In this document: positions 34,181 to 42,748 of the stretch, in pieces
Position numbering within the stretch: position 1 is the first letter of the stretch
Layout of the letters: each line of letters opens with the position of its first letter
NCBI GenBank assembly: GCA_900316475.1
Contig: ONDA01000003.1
Location: forward strand, 39,443 to 103,442
Direction of reading: 5' to 3'
From: an uncultured Prevotellaceae bacterium
GTDB lineage: Bacteria; Bacteroidota; Bacteroidia; Bacteroidales; Bacteroidaceae
Length of the DNA: 64,000 nucleotides
Position numbers and translations under genes: made by a program
Notes under the pieces: model-generated
What the model saw: the letters and a program-made list of their open reading frames with translations, nothing else
Told to the model about the DNA's origin: nothing
Databases searched by the model: none

Positions 34181-37024
34181 TTAGAATCTGACGTAGTAGT
34201 GCTTAATAGCAACCTTTCCGAAGTAGTCGATAGCGGTATAGGTAATCTCGTAGATGTAACCAGACTGACCAGCGTTCAGCGTGCAGGTCTTGTCTGAGGT
34301 AATAACCTTACCCATATTCTCGCCGTTAGCAGCAGAAGCCATTGACTTAGCAGTAGCCTCAGCCACCTCTGTACCGTCAGCGTTGAAGACGTCGGAAACA
34401 ACGACGAGCTTCTTGTAAGCAGGAGCGAGCAGCTCAAGGCTATAGGTCGTCGGAACGAGCTTCAGGCTGCCAGAAGCATTAGTAGCATTGGCCTTAGACT
34501 GGCTCAGCAGACCAATCTGGCTGTCCTTACCGCCAACGAGAGCGAGGTTCAGCATGCTGGGGATACGGTTGAACCAGCTTGTCAGCTTGTTGTTGGCACG
34601 GGTAATCAGGCTGTTGATCTGAGACTTGATGTCGGCCTTGGCGTCGCTGATAGAAGTATTGATCTTGGTATTGATGTTACCCAGAGAAGCAACGTCGTTC
34701 AGCAGGTTGGTGATGTTCTTAGCCACATCACTGTTTGCACCAAACTCACTATTAAAGCTGTCGATAATATCCTGAAGCGTCTGCTTAATCTCAGGTGTCT
34801 TGTTGATGTCAACATCTACGGTCAGACCAAACTCAATAGCACCCCATGCAGCCTGCTCAGCGGCAGTTGCCGCATGGTATGCGCCAGTGGCGGGGTTATA
34901 GATATACAACTTCTGTGTCGTACCGTCAGCAGCAGTGCTAACAAGAGCATAGCGACCATCCTTTACGTTAGTCACAAGGAAGTACAAGTCCTTGTCAGAG
35001 GTATCACCATAGAGTTTACCATCACCAGCCAGGTCTTCTGATGTATAAGTCTTATTATAGGTAATACGGAACATATTGTCACCTATCGTCGGCAGTGTGA
35101 TATCCTTGAAGGTGATAGATCCCTTATACTTAGCGAAGTCGGGCAGACCGAGGTTCACCTTGATGTTAATCTTGTTGACAACCTCATCAACGAGGTTATA
35201 TACACGGTCGATACCAGGCATTGAAGAGGCGTGGAAGTCGTTCATGAAGGCGAATGACAGAGGCTTGATGGCAGTAGCAGCAACATTGTATTGAGAGTAA
35301 ATCTTGTGCTCCGTACCCTTAGACTCGTCAGTCCAAGAACCCGACACAGCGTAAGCAGGAATCATATCCTGGAACATGTTCACCAGAGAAGCACCCATCG
35401 ACAGAACGCTAGTCTTAGAGCGCTCGCGCCAGATGGTCTTGGCATCCTCTTCAAGCTCATTATAGTCAACCTTCAGGGCTGCGTTCTCTACATTAGCAGC
35501 TGTAATGGTAGCCTTTGCCTCGTAGAAGCCGTTGCCAGCACGGGTGTAACCGAAGGTCAGCAGACGGTCGGAAACCTTCAGAGGAGACAATGTAGCATAA
35601 GCATCACCATCCTGACTGTCTTTCAGCTTCAACTGAGCATTCGTGAAGTCAACATTCGAAGGATTAACTGTCACGTAGATAGTACCGGCATTGCCGTCTT
35701 CCTGACCATCCTCATTCAGCGTCACGAGCTTCTGATTGGCACTACCAGACGTATAACCATCAATGCCAGAGAATGAGCCACCGATAATATTAAGTTTACG
35801 CGGTGTCCACAGGGCGAAGTCAGAAGAACCGTTGACGTAGTTAGAAGGAATCGTTGAGGGGAACTCCCATGCAGCAGTGGTCTCACCATAGTACACGGCA
35901 AGAACGGTAGAACGTGTGTCAAGAGGAGCGTTGAAATAACCGAGGACGGGGCTCTGAGTACCCTGTACGATAATACCCGTAATCAGCTTCTGCAGGTCGT
36001 TCTGCAGCTTCTCCAACTGACCCAGAATCTCCAGAACTTTCGTATCAAGCTCCTGAACCTTCCCCTCAAGGGTGGTTACACGATTCTTAAGAGCTGTCAA
36101 TTCATCATTGATATCGTCAATATCATCCTGAATATCATCCACAGCATCCTCAAGATCTTTGACTCTTGCAGTAAGGTCATCGATACGTCCGCTGTTCACC
36201 TGAGCCAGGGCAAGAGCCTGGTTGGCAACACTCTGGACACCAGAAATAGCAGTTCTCAACTCAGAAATCATATTGTTGATTTCCTCCTTGGTGTAGGTGT
36301 TCTGCTCAAGGGTATTGAGGCGCTCGATAATATTATCGGGAAGAGGCTCTGGCCTATTGTTGATTTCATTAATCAGCGAGTCAATCGTCTTCTGCTGAGA
36401 AACAATCCAGATAGAATCCTTCAGAGCCATCGTCAGACCGTCGTTGGCGAGCTTGCTGACTTCAGTAATCATATCACTCCAGCCGGCGATGATATCCTCA
36501 AGGGCCTTGACACGGTTCTCCAGGGGCTCCAGGTTACATTCGCACTTGCCGTTCTGGGCAGCTTCCAAAGCCTGCTCGGCCAGGGCCTTCACCTGAAGAA
36601 TCAAGGTGTTCATCTCACTGATCTGGGTAATGATGCCATCAACTCTGTCGTCTTTGGTCTCAATACCGGCGAGCTTCCTGTTAATCTCGTCAATAGCGGC
36701 CTGAAGCAGGGCAATGGCCGTCTCGTTGGCAGAAATCTGGTCAATCTTCTCCTGATAGTCAGAGATTTTCATGTAGGTCAGGTCGGCCTGCTGCTTGGTG
36801 AGGTAATTCTGAAGGTCGCACTGGCAGCTCCTCAGGGTCTCAACGTATGCCTGAAGCTCGTTAACCTGAATCTGCAAGGCTTCACGCAAAGAGGTCTCCT
36901 TGGTGATCCTTGATTTCAAATCCACATACACATCCTCGTCATAGTCCTTACAACTGACGAAGCTACCAACCAATGACAGTGTGAATGCCATCATCAGAAG
37001 GGTTTTTGAAACACATTTCTTCAT
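34181..37024 (-). CDS. Long coiled-coil lipoprotein
   Basis: A 947-residue envelope lipoprotein. The lipobox is GSFVSC at about residue 25. Residues about 30-345 are dominated by heptad-type coiled coil (LREALQIQVNELQAYVETLR, and many LxxLxxxI repeats to LEKLQNDLQKLI), with a CQCDL and a CECNL pair. The remainder is beta-rich and contains a second helical stretch at about 765-840. The coiled-coil N-terminus resembles regions labelled DUF4988 or PL29-like N-terminal in Bacteroidales, but no lyase motif is visible and I assign no function. It heads a transcript with OmpA, hinting at an envelope-spacing or surface role. The ATG at 37024 is preferred over an upstream TTG. Confidence 0.75.
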   Translation of the reverse strand: MKKCVSKTLLMMAFTLSLVGSFVSCKDYDEDVYVDLKSRITKETSLREALQIQVNELQAYVETLRSCQCDLQNYLTKQQADLTYMKISDYQEKIDQISANETAIALLQAAIDEINRKLAGIETKDDRVDGIITQISEMNTLILQVKALAEQALEAAQNGKCECNLEPLENRVKALEDIIAGWSDMITEVSKLANDGLTMALKDSIWIVSQQKTIDSLINEINNRPEPLPDNIIERLNTLEQNTYTKEEINNMISELRTAISGVQSVANQALALAQVNSGRIDDLTARVKDLEDAVDDIQDDIDDINDELTALKNRVTTLEGKVQELDTKVLEILGQLEKLQNDLQKLITGIIVQGTQSPVLGYFNAPLDTRSTVLAVYYGETTAAWEFPSTIPSNYVNGSSDFALWTPRKLNIIGGSFSGIDGYTSGSANQKLVTLNEDGQEDGNAGTIYVTVNPSNVDFTNAQLKLKDSQDGDAYATLSPLKVSDRLLTFGYTRAGNGFYEAKATITAANVENAALKVDYNELEEDAKTIWRERSKTSVLSMGASLVNMFQDMIPAYAVSGSWTDESKGTEHKIYSQYNVAATAIKPLSFAFMNDFHASSMPGIDRVYNLVDEVVNKINIKVNLGLPDFAKYKGSITFKDITLPTIGDNMFRITYNKTYTSEDLAGDGKLYGDTSDKDLYFLVTNVKDGRYALVSTAADGTTQKLYIYNPATGAYHAATAAEQAAWGAIEFGLTVDVDINKTPEIKQTLQDIIDSFNSEFGANSDVAKNITNLLNDVASLGNINTKINTSISDAKADIKSQINSLITRANNKLTSWFNRIPSMLNLALVGGKDSQIGLLSQSKANATNASGSLKLVPTTYSLELLAPAYKKLVVVSDVFNADGTEVAEATAKSMASAANGENMGKVITSDKTCTLNAGQSGYIYEITYTAIDYFGKVAIKHYYVRF

Positions 37025-37140
37025 TTTTATCAATTGTTTGTAAAATTATGATATCAAATTATTATATTAATATGTACGCGTATATACACCATTCCCCCCG
37101 CAACAATGCGAATGTGCTTGGCTGGGCATACTATTTCGCG

Positions 37141-37149
37141 GCAAAATTA
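37141..37149 (-). promoter_or_regulatory. Promoter -7 box for the coiled-coil lipoprotein and OmpA
   Basis: TAATTTTGC on the minus strand lies about 117 nt upstream of the ATG at 37024, which implies an untranslated leader of about 110 nt. The leader is AT-rich and shows no clear riboswitch. Confidence 0.55.
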
Positions 37150-37275
37150 GGTTTTTTTTTCGAAACCGCAAAACTATTTACAACTTTTTTTGTTTTTCGG
37201 GGACTTTTTTTAACAACAATCGGGCTAAAAACATTAATTTTCCGTAAATATTTTGGTTTTAAAGGAAGAAATGCC

Positions 37276-37283
37276 TAATTTTG
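37276..37283 (+). promoter_or_regulatory. Promoter -7 box for glutathione peroxidase
   Basis: TAATTTTG lies 38 nt upstream of the peroxidase ATG and diverges from the lipoprotein promoter. Confidence 0.6.
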
Positions 37284-37320
37284 TGGCAGAAAAGTTTTAC
37301 TAACTCTCAATAACAACACA

Positions 37321-37872
37321 ATGAAAACTGTTTATGATTTCTCTGTCAAGGACAGAAAAGGAAAGGATGTATCCCTGAAAGAGTATGCCAACGAGGTGCT
37401 GCTGATTGTCAACACCGCCACCAAGTGCGGCTTCACCCCGCAATATGACGAGTTGGAGGCTCTCTACAAGAAGTATCACGCCAATGGTTTTGAGATTCTG
37501 GACTTCCCGTGTAACCAATTTGGCCAGCAGGCTCCCGGCACGGATGAGAGCATCCACGAGTTCTGCAAGCTGAACTTCGGTACAGAATTCCCGCGATTCA
37601 AGAAAATCAAGGTCAACGGCGAAGATGCCGACCCGCTGTATAAGTTCCTGCAGGAGCAGAAAGGCTTTGCCGGCTGGGACATGAACCACCCTATCGCCCC
37701 GATTCTGGACGATATGCTGTCGAAGGCCGACCCTGACTACAAGCAGAAGCCCGACATCAAGTGGAACTTCACCAAGTTCCTCATCAACAAGAAGGGACAG
37801 GTCGTGGCTCGCTTCGAACCGACGGAGAAGATTGAGAACATTGCCGCACAGATTGAAGAACTGCTGAAATAA
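37321..37872 (+). CDS. Glutathione peroxidase-family thiol peroxidase
   Basis: A 183-residue GPx-fold peroxidase. The peroxidatic residue is Cys36 in NTATKCGFTPQY (cysteine, not selenocysteine). The FPCNQFGQQAPG motif supplies the conserved Gln, and WNFTKFLI supplies the catalytic Trp and Asn. Bacterial enzymes of this type usually take electrons from thioredoxin rather than glutathione. The gene fits this: its stop codon overlaps the start of thioredoxin reductase by one base (TAATG), so oxidised enzyme and its reducing system are made together. It reduces hydrogen peroxide and organic hydroperoxides in the cytoplasm. Confidence 0.94.
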   Translation: MKTVYDFSVKDRKGKDVSLKEYANEVLLIVNTATKCGFTPQYDELEALYKKYHANGFEILDFPCNQFGQQAPGTDESIHEFCKLNFGTEFPRFKKIKVNGEDADPLYKFLQEQKGFAGWDMNHPIAPILDDMLSKADPDYKQKPDIKWNFTKFLINKKGQVVARFEPTEKIENIAAQIEELLK

Positions 37873-38807
37873 TGGAACATACCAAATGCTTAATCATTGG
37901 CAGCGGCCCCGCAGGGTACACCGCTGCCATTTATGCCAGTCGCGCCAACCTGCAGCCCATCGAGTACAGCGGCATGCAGCCCGGCGGACAGCTGACGCAG
38001 ACCACGGAGGTGGAGAACTTCCCCGGCTACCCGCAGGGTGTTGACGGCAACCAGATGATGACGGACCTGCTGGAACAGGCTCAGCGCTTCGGCACTGACG
38101 TCCGCATGGGCGAAATCGTGAAGGTAGACTTCTCCAAGGCTCCGTATGTCTGCACTGCCGACGACGGTACTGAGATTGCTGCCGACACGGTTATCATTGC
38201 CACCGGAGCCTCGGCCAAGTACCTCGGACTGGACGACGAACGGAAATACAACGGCCAGGGCGTTTCGGCCTGTGCCACCTGCGACGGCTTCTTCTACCGC
38301 AAGAAGACGGTGGCCGTGGTGGGCGGTGGCGACACGGCCTGTGAGGATGCCCTCTATCTGGCGGGGCTGGCCAAGAAGGTGTATATGATTGTGCGCAAGC
38401 CCTTCCTGCGTGCCTCGAAGGTGATGCAGCAACGCGTCATGGAAGCCGAGAACATTGAGATTCTGTTCGAGCACAACACCCTCGGCCTGTTCGGTGAGAA
38501 CGGCGTAGAAGGCGCCCATCTCGTCAAGCGCAAGGGCGAGGCCGACGAAGAGCTGGTAGACATCGCCATCGATGGATTCTTCCTTGCTATCGGCCATAAG
38601 CCCAATACCGACATCTTCAAGGAGTGGCTCGATACCGACGAGGTGGGCTACCTCAAGAAGATTGACGGCACACCGCGCACCAAACGGCCAGGCGTCTTCG
38701 TCGCCGGCGACTGCGCCGACCCCGTCTACCGTCAGGCTATCTCCGCCGCTGGCAGCGGCTGTCAGGCGGCTATCGAAGCCGAACGCTTCCTACTCGCAAG
38801 ACAATAA
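37872..38807 (+). CDS. trxB: Thioredoxin-disulfide reductase
   Basis: A 311-residue flavoenzyme. The FAD-binding GSGPAGYTAA is at residues 11-20, the redox-active CATC at 134-137 with the family signature ACATCDGFF, the NADPH-binding GGGDTACEDA at about 151-160, and the C-terminal FAD motif VFVAGDCAD. It reduces thioredoxin with NADPH. Translational overlap with the upstream peroxidase points to a peroxide-defence unit. It is followed by a strong hairpin terminator at 38822-38850. Confidence 0.97.
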   Translation: MEHTKCLIIGSGPAGYTAAIYASRANLQPIEYSGMQPGGQLTQTTEVENFPGYPQGVDGNQMMTDLLEQAQRFGTDVRMGEIVKVDFSKAPYVCTADDGTEIAADTVIIATGASAKYLGLDDERKYNGQGVSACATCDGFFYRKKTVAVVGGGDTACEDALYLAGLAKKVYMIVRKPFLRASKVMQQRVMEAENIEILFEHNTLGLFGENGVEGAHLVKRKGEADEELVDIAIDGFFLAIGHKPNTDIFKEWLDTDEVGYLKKIDGTPRTKRPGVFVAGDCADPVYRQAISAAGSGCQAAIEAERFLLARQ

Positions 38808-38814
38808 AAGCATA

Positions 38815-38906
38815 AAAAAACAAAAAGCCTCGCTTCACAGCGAGGCTTTTCAATACTTAAAAAACTAAATTAATCAACCATAAACCTTAACCATTAAAAA
38901 TCTTTT
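38815..38906 (-). ncRNA. Candidate small RNA antisense-oriented to trxB
   Basis: On the minus strand a -7 box TATCTTTGC at 38913-38921 is followed by about 55 nt of AT-rich sequence, then a GC-rich hairpin (GCCTCGCT/AGCGAGGC) and a T-tract to about 38814. That is the layout of a promoter, a short transcript of about 90 nt and an intrinsic terminator, with no ORF. It could instead be chance plus the bidirectional trxB terminator. No homologue is claimed. Confidence 0.35.
38822..38850 (+). terminator. Intrinsic terminator after trxB
   Basis: AAAAAGCCTCGCT pairs with AGCGAGGCTTTT around a TCAC loop, 15 nt past the trxB stop. The stem of about 12 bp and flanking A- and T-tracts make it strong and probably bidirectional. 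Confidence 0.88.
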
Positions 38907-39077
38907 GTCAATGCAAAGATAGTACAACTTTCATCAACAAAGGTCGAATAACTATTATTTGAGGTTTAAAATGCGTGATTTGTTTATTTTTCGACCTAAT
39001 TTCACGTATTTTCCACTTTTTTCGCCCCATATTTTGATTTTTTCATCCAAAAAGAATGGTTTTTGAGACAAAAACCG

Positions 39078-39085
39078 TATCTTTG
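39078..39085 (+). promoter_or_regulatory. Promoter -7 box for the hybrid two-component regulator
   Basis: TATCTTTG followed by C lies 20 nt upstream of the ATG at 39105. It overlaps the first codons of a longer frame, which supports the internal ATG as the true start. No clear -33 element at normal spacing was found. Confidence 0.6.
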
Positions 39086-39104
39086 CAACGAAAAATCAAC
39101 CTCT

Positions 39105-40799
39105 ATGAACCTGCTAACAATCATCATCATTATCACAGTAGTCCTGTCTGTAGGTCTGTTTTTTGCTGGAAGAGAGCTTTTTTTGCGCAGTGTTCGCGTG
39201 AGAAACCGCTTGCAAATGAACGCCATCTATACCAACATCACCCACGAGCTGTTGACGCCGCTGACAGTGATTTCAGCATCCATCGAGCGTCTGCGCTCTA
39301 TGGAACCAAAGACAGAGCACGAGCAGAGCTATGACCTGATGCAGCTGAACATCGACCGTATGGTGAGACTGCTGCAGCAGATTCTTGAGACCAACAAGTC
39401 GCAGTCTGGCGAACTGAAACTGTTAGTGGCTTACGGCGATGTCATGCAGTACATCCAGCAGACAGCCCTGTGCATAGAGCCGCTGATGGCACAGAAGAGG
39501 GTGAAATTTACCATCCAGTGCCTCCCGGAGAGTATGATGGGCTGGATAGACACCGACAAACTGGACAAGATTATCTACAACCTCCTCTCGAACGCTGCGA
39601 AGTACACGCCGGGGGAGAATGGCAAAGTGCTTCTACAGGTCAAGACCAACAAGAAGTATGACCATATTATTATCAGAGTGTCCGACAACGGCATAGGCAT
39701 ACCCCAAGAAGAACAGAAGAAACTCTTTCGCCGCTTCCATGACGGCGCCTACCGACAGCAGAGCACTATCGGCACGGGCTTAGGCCTGGCCCTGACACGC
39801 GAACTCGTATTCCTGCATGGCGGCAGCATCGACTACGAGAGCGAGGAAGGCAAGGGCACCGTCTTCACCGTCACCCTGCCCATCAACAAGGAGGCGTTCT
39901 CCACATCACAGATTGACGAGAAACACCAGATAAGCATCAGTACCGCCCGCAATGCCATCCTCGACATTGCCAGACGTATGCACGACCAAGAGGCTACAGA
40001 AGCACCCGTGGTCACTACCACCAACGATGACGCCTACAAACTGCTTGTCGTCGAGGACAACATCGAACTGCTCATGCTGCTGAACCAGTTGCTCAGCAGC
40101 AAATACCGCATTAAGACCGCCAACAACGGCCAAGAGGCGCTGGAAGCCATCAACAAGGAAGCGTTCGACCTGATAGTCTCCGACGTGATGATGCCGGTCA
40201 TGGACGGGCTGGAGCTGACACGTCGCATCAAGAGCGATCCAATCCACAAGCACCTGCCTATTATCCTGCTGACGGCCAAGACGCAGGAAGAAGACCGCAA
40301 CGAAGCCCTTCAGGCGGGTGCCGACAGTTATCTTACCAAGCCCTTCAAGCTCAGCGACCTGGAAGTGCGCATCAACAACATCATCGAGAACCGCCAGCGC
40401 GTACAAGCGGATATGGTTAGCCTGCAGAGCAATATAATCCAGCCGGAAGTTGAGCTGACCGCCGACGAGCTGTTTCTGAAACGGGCCTACGAATGTGTCC
40501 GCCAGCACCTCAGCGACAGCGACTACGACCGTGAAACCTTCGCCAATGACATGGGAGCCAGTGCCTCCACCTTATATAATAAACTGCGTGCCCTGACGGG
40601 AATGAACGTCAGCAACTTCATCCGCGACCAGCGCATGAAGGCAGCCATGGAAATCATCCAACGCTCCCCCGACATTCGCATCAGCGACTTAGCCTACAAG
40701 GTAGGCTTTAAGGATCCCAAGTACTTCTCTACCTGCTTCAAGAAGGAGTTTGGCACTCAACCGAGCGAGTATATCGAGAACTTAACCAAAGACCGGTAA
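39105..40799 (+). CDS. Hybrid histidine kinase / response regulator / AraC protein without sensor domain
   Basis: A 564-residue hybrid two-component protein. Residues 3-22 are a single membrane helix. The HisKA H-box is TNITHELLTPLTVI (His47), followed by a HATPase domain with NLLSNAAKYTPGE, DNGIGIP and GTGLGLAL. A receiver domain (KLLVVEDNIELLML, phospho-acceptor Asp in LIVSDVMMPVMDG, Lys in SYLTKPF) and a C-terminal AraC HTH (FANDMGASASTLYNKLRALT, YKVGFKDPKYFSTCFKKEFG) complete it. Classical Bacteroidales HTCS proteins have a large periplasmic Reg_prop and Y_Y_Y sensor; here it is absent, so the signal must come from elsewhere. The 3' end overlaps the convergent symporter by 62 bp. Confidence 0.93.
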   Translation: MNLLTIIIIITVVLSVGLFFAGRELFLRSVRVRNRLQMNAIYTNITHELLTPLTVISASIERLRSMEPKTEHEQSYDLMQLNIDRMVRLLQQILETNKSQSGELKLLVAYGDVMQYIQQTALCIEPLMAQKRVKFTIQCLPESMMGWIDTDKLDKIIYNLLSNAAKYTPGENGKVLLQVKTNKKYDHIIIRVSDNGIGIPQEEQKKLFRRFHDGAYRQQSTIGTGLGLALTRELVFLHGGSIDYESEEGKGTVFTVTLPINKEAFSTSQIDEKHQISISTARNAILDIARRMHDQEATEAPVVTTTNDDAYKLLVVEDNIELLMLLNQLLSSKYRIKTANNGQEALEAINKEAFDLIVSDVMMPVMDGLELTRRIKSDPIHKHLPIILLTAKTQEEDRNEALQAGADSYLTKPFKLSDLEVRINNIIENRQRVQADMVSLQSNIIQPEVELTADELFLKRAYECVRQHLSDSDYDRETFANDMGASASTLYNKLRALTGMNVSNFIRDQRMKAAMEIIQRSPDIRISDLAYKVGFKDPKYFSTCFKKEFGTQPSEYIENLTKDR

Positions 40800-42162
40800 A
40801 GGTCAGTAGACCGTTGAACATCAGCAGTTCGTAGCCGAAATGGTAGTCCCAGAGCATCCGTGCCAGCAGGTCGGCGCCATAGCAGAGCAGCGGTGATGCC
40901 ACACAGACATAAGGTACAAGCCCGTCGCAGGGCATCTTTCGCGTAAAGAGGCCAAAGGCGAAGAGCCCGAGCAGTGGACCGTAGGTATAGCCCACCATAA
41001 TGTAGATGGCATCGAGGAGCGATGTGCTGTTGACCAACCGGAACAGCAGAATGAAAAGCACGAATACGAGACACATCAGCAGATGAACGCGCTTGCGAAG
41101 CGACTCGTCAGCAGGCCGCTGACGGATGTCGATGCAGTAGCAGGTGGTCATCGAGGTCAGAGCGGAGTCTGCCGTGGAGAAGGAGGCGGCGACGATGCCC
41201 AGCACAAACATCACTGTCAAAGGATAATCGGCAACACCTTGTATGTAGGCGGGAAGAAGGTTGTCGCCAGTGGCGCTGATACCCGTCATGGTGAGCAGCA
41301 CACCCAGAGAGAGGAAAAGCAGGTTGACAGGGACGAAGGCCACACCGTAGGAGCACATGTTCTTCCGGGCCTCGCGGAGCGTACGGCAGGTCAGGTTTTT
41401 CTGCATCATGTCCTGATCGAGGCCGGTCATGACGATGACGATGAAGGCGCCGCTGAGGAACTGCTTCCAGAAGTGCTGGGGCGACAGCCAGTCGTCGAAG
41501 ACAAAGACACGGCTCATCGGACTGTCCGCCACGGCCTGTATAGCCTCACCGACAGTCATGCCCACCCCACTTACCACCTTATATATAATAAGGAGCAGGG
41601 CGGTGAGCAGGCAGAGCGTCTGCACGGTGTCGGTCATCACCAGCGTCTTGATACCTCCCTGACGCGTATAGAGCCAGATAAGCAACACCAGCACAGTGAC
41701 AGTGGCCCAGAACGGCACGCCCATCTCCTCAAACACAAAGCGTTGAAGAATCATACAGACAACGTAGAACTTGACTGCCGCCCCCGTCATCTTCGACAAC
41801 AGGAAGAACCAGGCTCCCGTCCTGTAAGCCCGCTGTCCAAGCCGCTGTCCAAGGTAAGTATAGATACTGGTGAGATTCAGCCTGTAATAGAGCGGCAAGA
41901 GCACAAACGCCACCACTGCATAGCCTAGGATAAAGCCCATGCACGTCTGCAGGTAGGTCATCTGCGACTGCTGCACCATGCCCGGCACCGAGACAAACGT
42001 GACGCCCGAGATAGAGGCGCCCACCATGCCAAAGGCAACCATATACCACGGCGACCGGCGATCAGCCCTGAAAAACGTATCATTCGTGGCCTTCCGTCCC
42101 GTCCACCTGCTGAAAGCAAACAACAGGGCAAAATAACCTAGTACAACGGTGATGATTGTCAT
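40738..42162 (-). CDS. Sodium:solute symporter family protein
   Basis: A 474-residue SSS-family transporter with about 13 hydrophobic helices. Landmarks are FFRADRRSPWYMVAFGMVGA, then SISGVTFVSVPG, which form the sodium-site helix, and SFSTADSALTSMTT (the paired SSS-family serines of helix 9). The substrate (sugar, amino acid, sialic acid or other) cannot be told from sequence. The ATG at 42162 is used: an in-frame TTG upstream lies inside the -7 promoter box at 42171-42179. The last 62 bp overlap the regulator gene on the other strand; the final cytoplasmic tail SSRYTRSVECQTPS is encoded there. Confidence 0.9.
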   Translation of the reverse strand: MTIITVVLGYFALLFAFSRWTGRKATNDTFFRADRRSPWYMVAFGMVGASISGVTFVSVPGMVQQSQMTYLQTCMGFILGYAVVAFVLLPLYYRLNLTSIYTYLGQRLGQRAYRTGAWFFLLSKMTGAAVKFYVVCMILQRFVFEEMGVPFWATVTVLVLLIWLYTRQGGIKTLVMTDTVQTLCLLTALLLIIYKVVSGVGMTVGEAIQAVADSPMSRVFVFDDWLSPQHFWKQFLSGAFIVIVMTGLDQDMMQKNLTCRTLREARKNMCSYGVAFVPVNLLFLSLGVLLTMTGISATGDNLLPAYIQGVADYPLTVMFVLGIVAASFSTADSALTSMTTCYCIDIRQRPADESLRKRVHLLMCLVFVLFILLFRLVNSTSLLDAIYIMVGYTYGPLLGLFAFGLFTRKMPCDGLVPYVCVASPLLCYGADLLARMLWDYHFGYELLMFNGLLTFTGLWLSSRYTRSVECQTPS

Positions 42163-42170
42163 AATCGTGT

Positions 42171-42179
42171 GCAAAGGTA
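42171..42179 (-). promoter_or_regulatory. Promoter -7 box for the symporter
   Basis: TACCTTTGC on the minus strand ends 8 nt before the ATG, so the transcript would be nearly leaderless. It is divergent from the site at 42223-42231. Confidence 0.6.
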
Positions 42180-42222
42180 CGAATAAATGAACAAAAAAAT
42201 AACAGAATAGAAAATAATTTCA

Positions 42223-42231
42223 TACCTTTGC
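42223..42231 (+). promoter_or_regulatory. Promoter -7 box for a small secreted ORF
   Basis: TACCTTTGC on the plus strand lies 8 nt upstream of the ATG at 42240. It suggests that the small ORF is, or was, a real transcription unit. Confidence 0.5.
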
Positions 42232-42239
42232 ATCCAAAT

Positions 42240-42404
42240 ATGAAAAAAGTATTAGCATTGATGGCTCTGATGCTGCCGGTGGTAGCACAGGGCGTATCCA
42301 TCCAGACTATCAAGATGGGATGGAAGTCGAAAGTGATTACCAACGTGCCGACCAGTCGGGAGCCAAGAACTGGTACGACCCAAATCCCAAAAACGCGAGC
42401 ATGA
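42240..42404 (+). CDS. Small secreted ORF, possibly frameshifted
   Basis: A 54-codon ORF with a promoter box and a convincing signal peptide (MKKVLALMALMLPVVAQ). After it the frame reads GVSIQTIKMGWKSKVITN and looks unconserved. A neighbouring frame over the same DNA, ending at the TAA near 42430, reads EVESDYQRADQSGAKNWYDP then NPKNASMKPRGIGPE, which looks more like a natural protein tail. The best guess is a small exported protein whose frame was shifted after the signal peptide. It could also be a chance ORF. I recognise no family. Confidence 0.35.
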   Translation: MKKVLALMALMLPVVAQGVSIQTIKMGWKSKVITNVPTSREPRTGTTQIPKTRA

Positions 42405-42539
42405 AGCCTCGCGGCATTGGTCCCGAATAAGGAACAACGAGCCCAAAAGTATTGTCTATGGAAACAGACACAAAAAACCCACAACTCACTATGGAATTGC
42501 GGGTAAATAGATATGGGCGACGAGGCGACTGCGGTTGTG

Positions 42540-42614
42540 TCAGTCTGCAGTGCCATCCGTCGTACATTCTGCAAGGGTCAGGATGGTGACAAGTAATATC
42601 GTCAGTCTACCCAT
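42540..42614 (-). other. Possible remnant: 24-codon signal-peptide ORF
   Basis: MGRLTILLVTILTLAEC followed by seven residues and a stop lies behind a minus-strand TACCTTTGC box at 42635-42643. It reads like the start of a lipoprotein or exported protein whose body is gone. Other frames over 42250-42540 give no recognisable protein. It may be the decayed 5' end of a lost gene. The rest of 42405-42700 holds only a short TTTTCAC tandem repeat (about 42669-42699). Confidence 0.25.
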
Positions 42615-42706
42615 GTCGTTTACTATTTTTGATGGCAAAGGTACTATATTTACGCGGCAAAAGCAAATTTTTCACTTTTCACTTTTCACTTTTCACTTTA
42701 TTTTAT

Positions 42707-42715
42707 TACCTTTGC
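42707..42715 (+). promoter_or_regulatory. Promoter -7 box for trpB2
   Basis: TACCTTTGC lies 34 nt upstream of the TrpB2 start. Four TTTTCAC repeats occupy the place of the -33 element. Confidence 0.65.
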
Positions 42716-42748
42716 AGGCGGTAATTATTCACCAATACCTAAAAAGCA

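Noticed and set aside
41083-41928. A 281-codon plus-strand ORF opposite the symporter
   Set aside because: The antisense frame is His- and Arg-rich and has no membrane segments, while the symporter frame has clear family motifs.
42080-42574. A 164-codon minus-strand ORF upstream of the symporter
   Set aside because: It has no continuity with the signal-peptide ORF at 42540-42614, crosses the symporter start and its promoter, and resembles no family.
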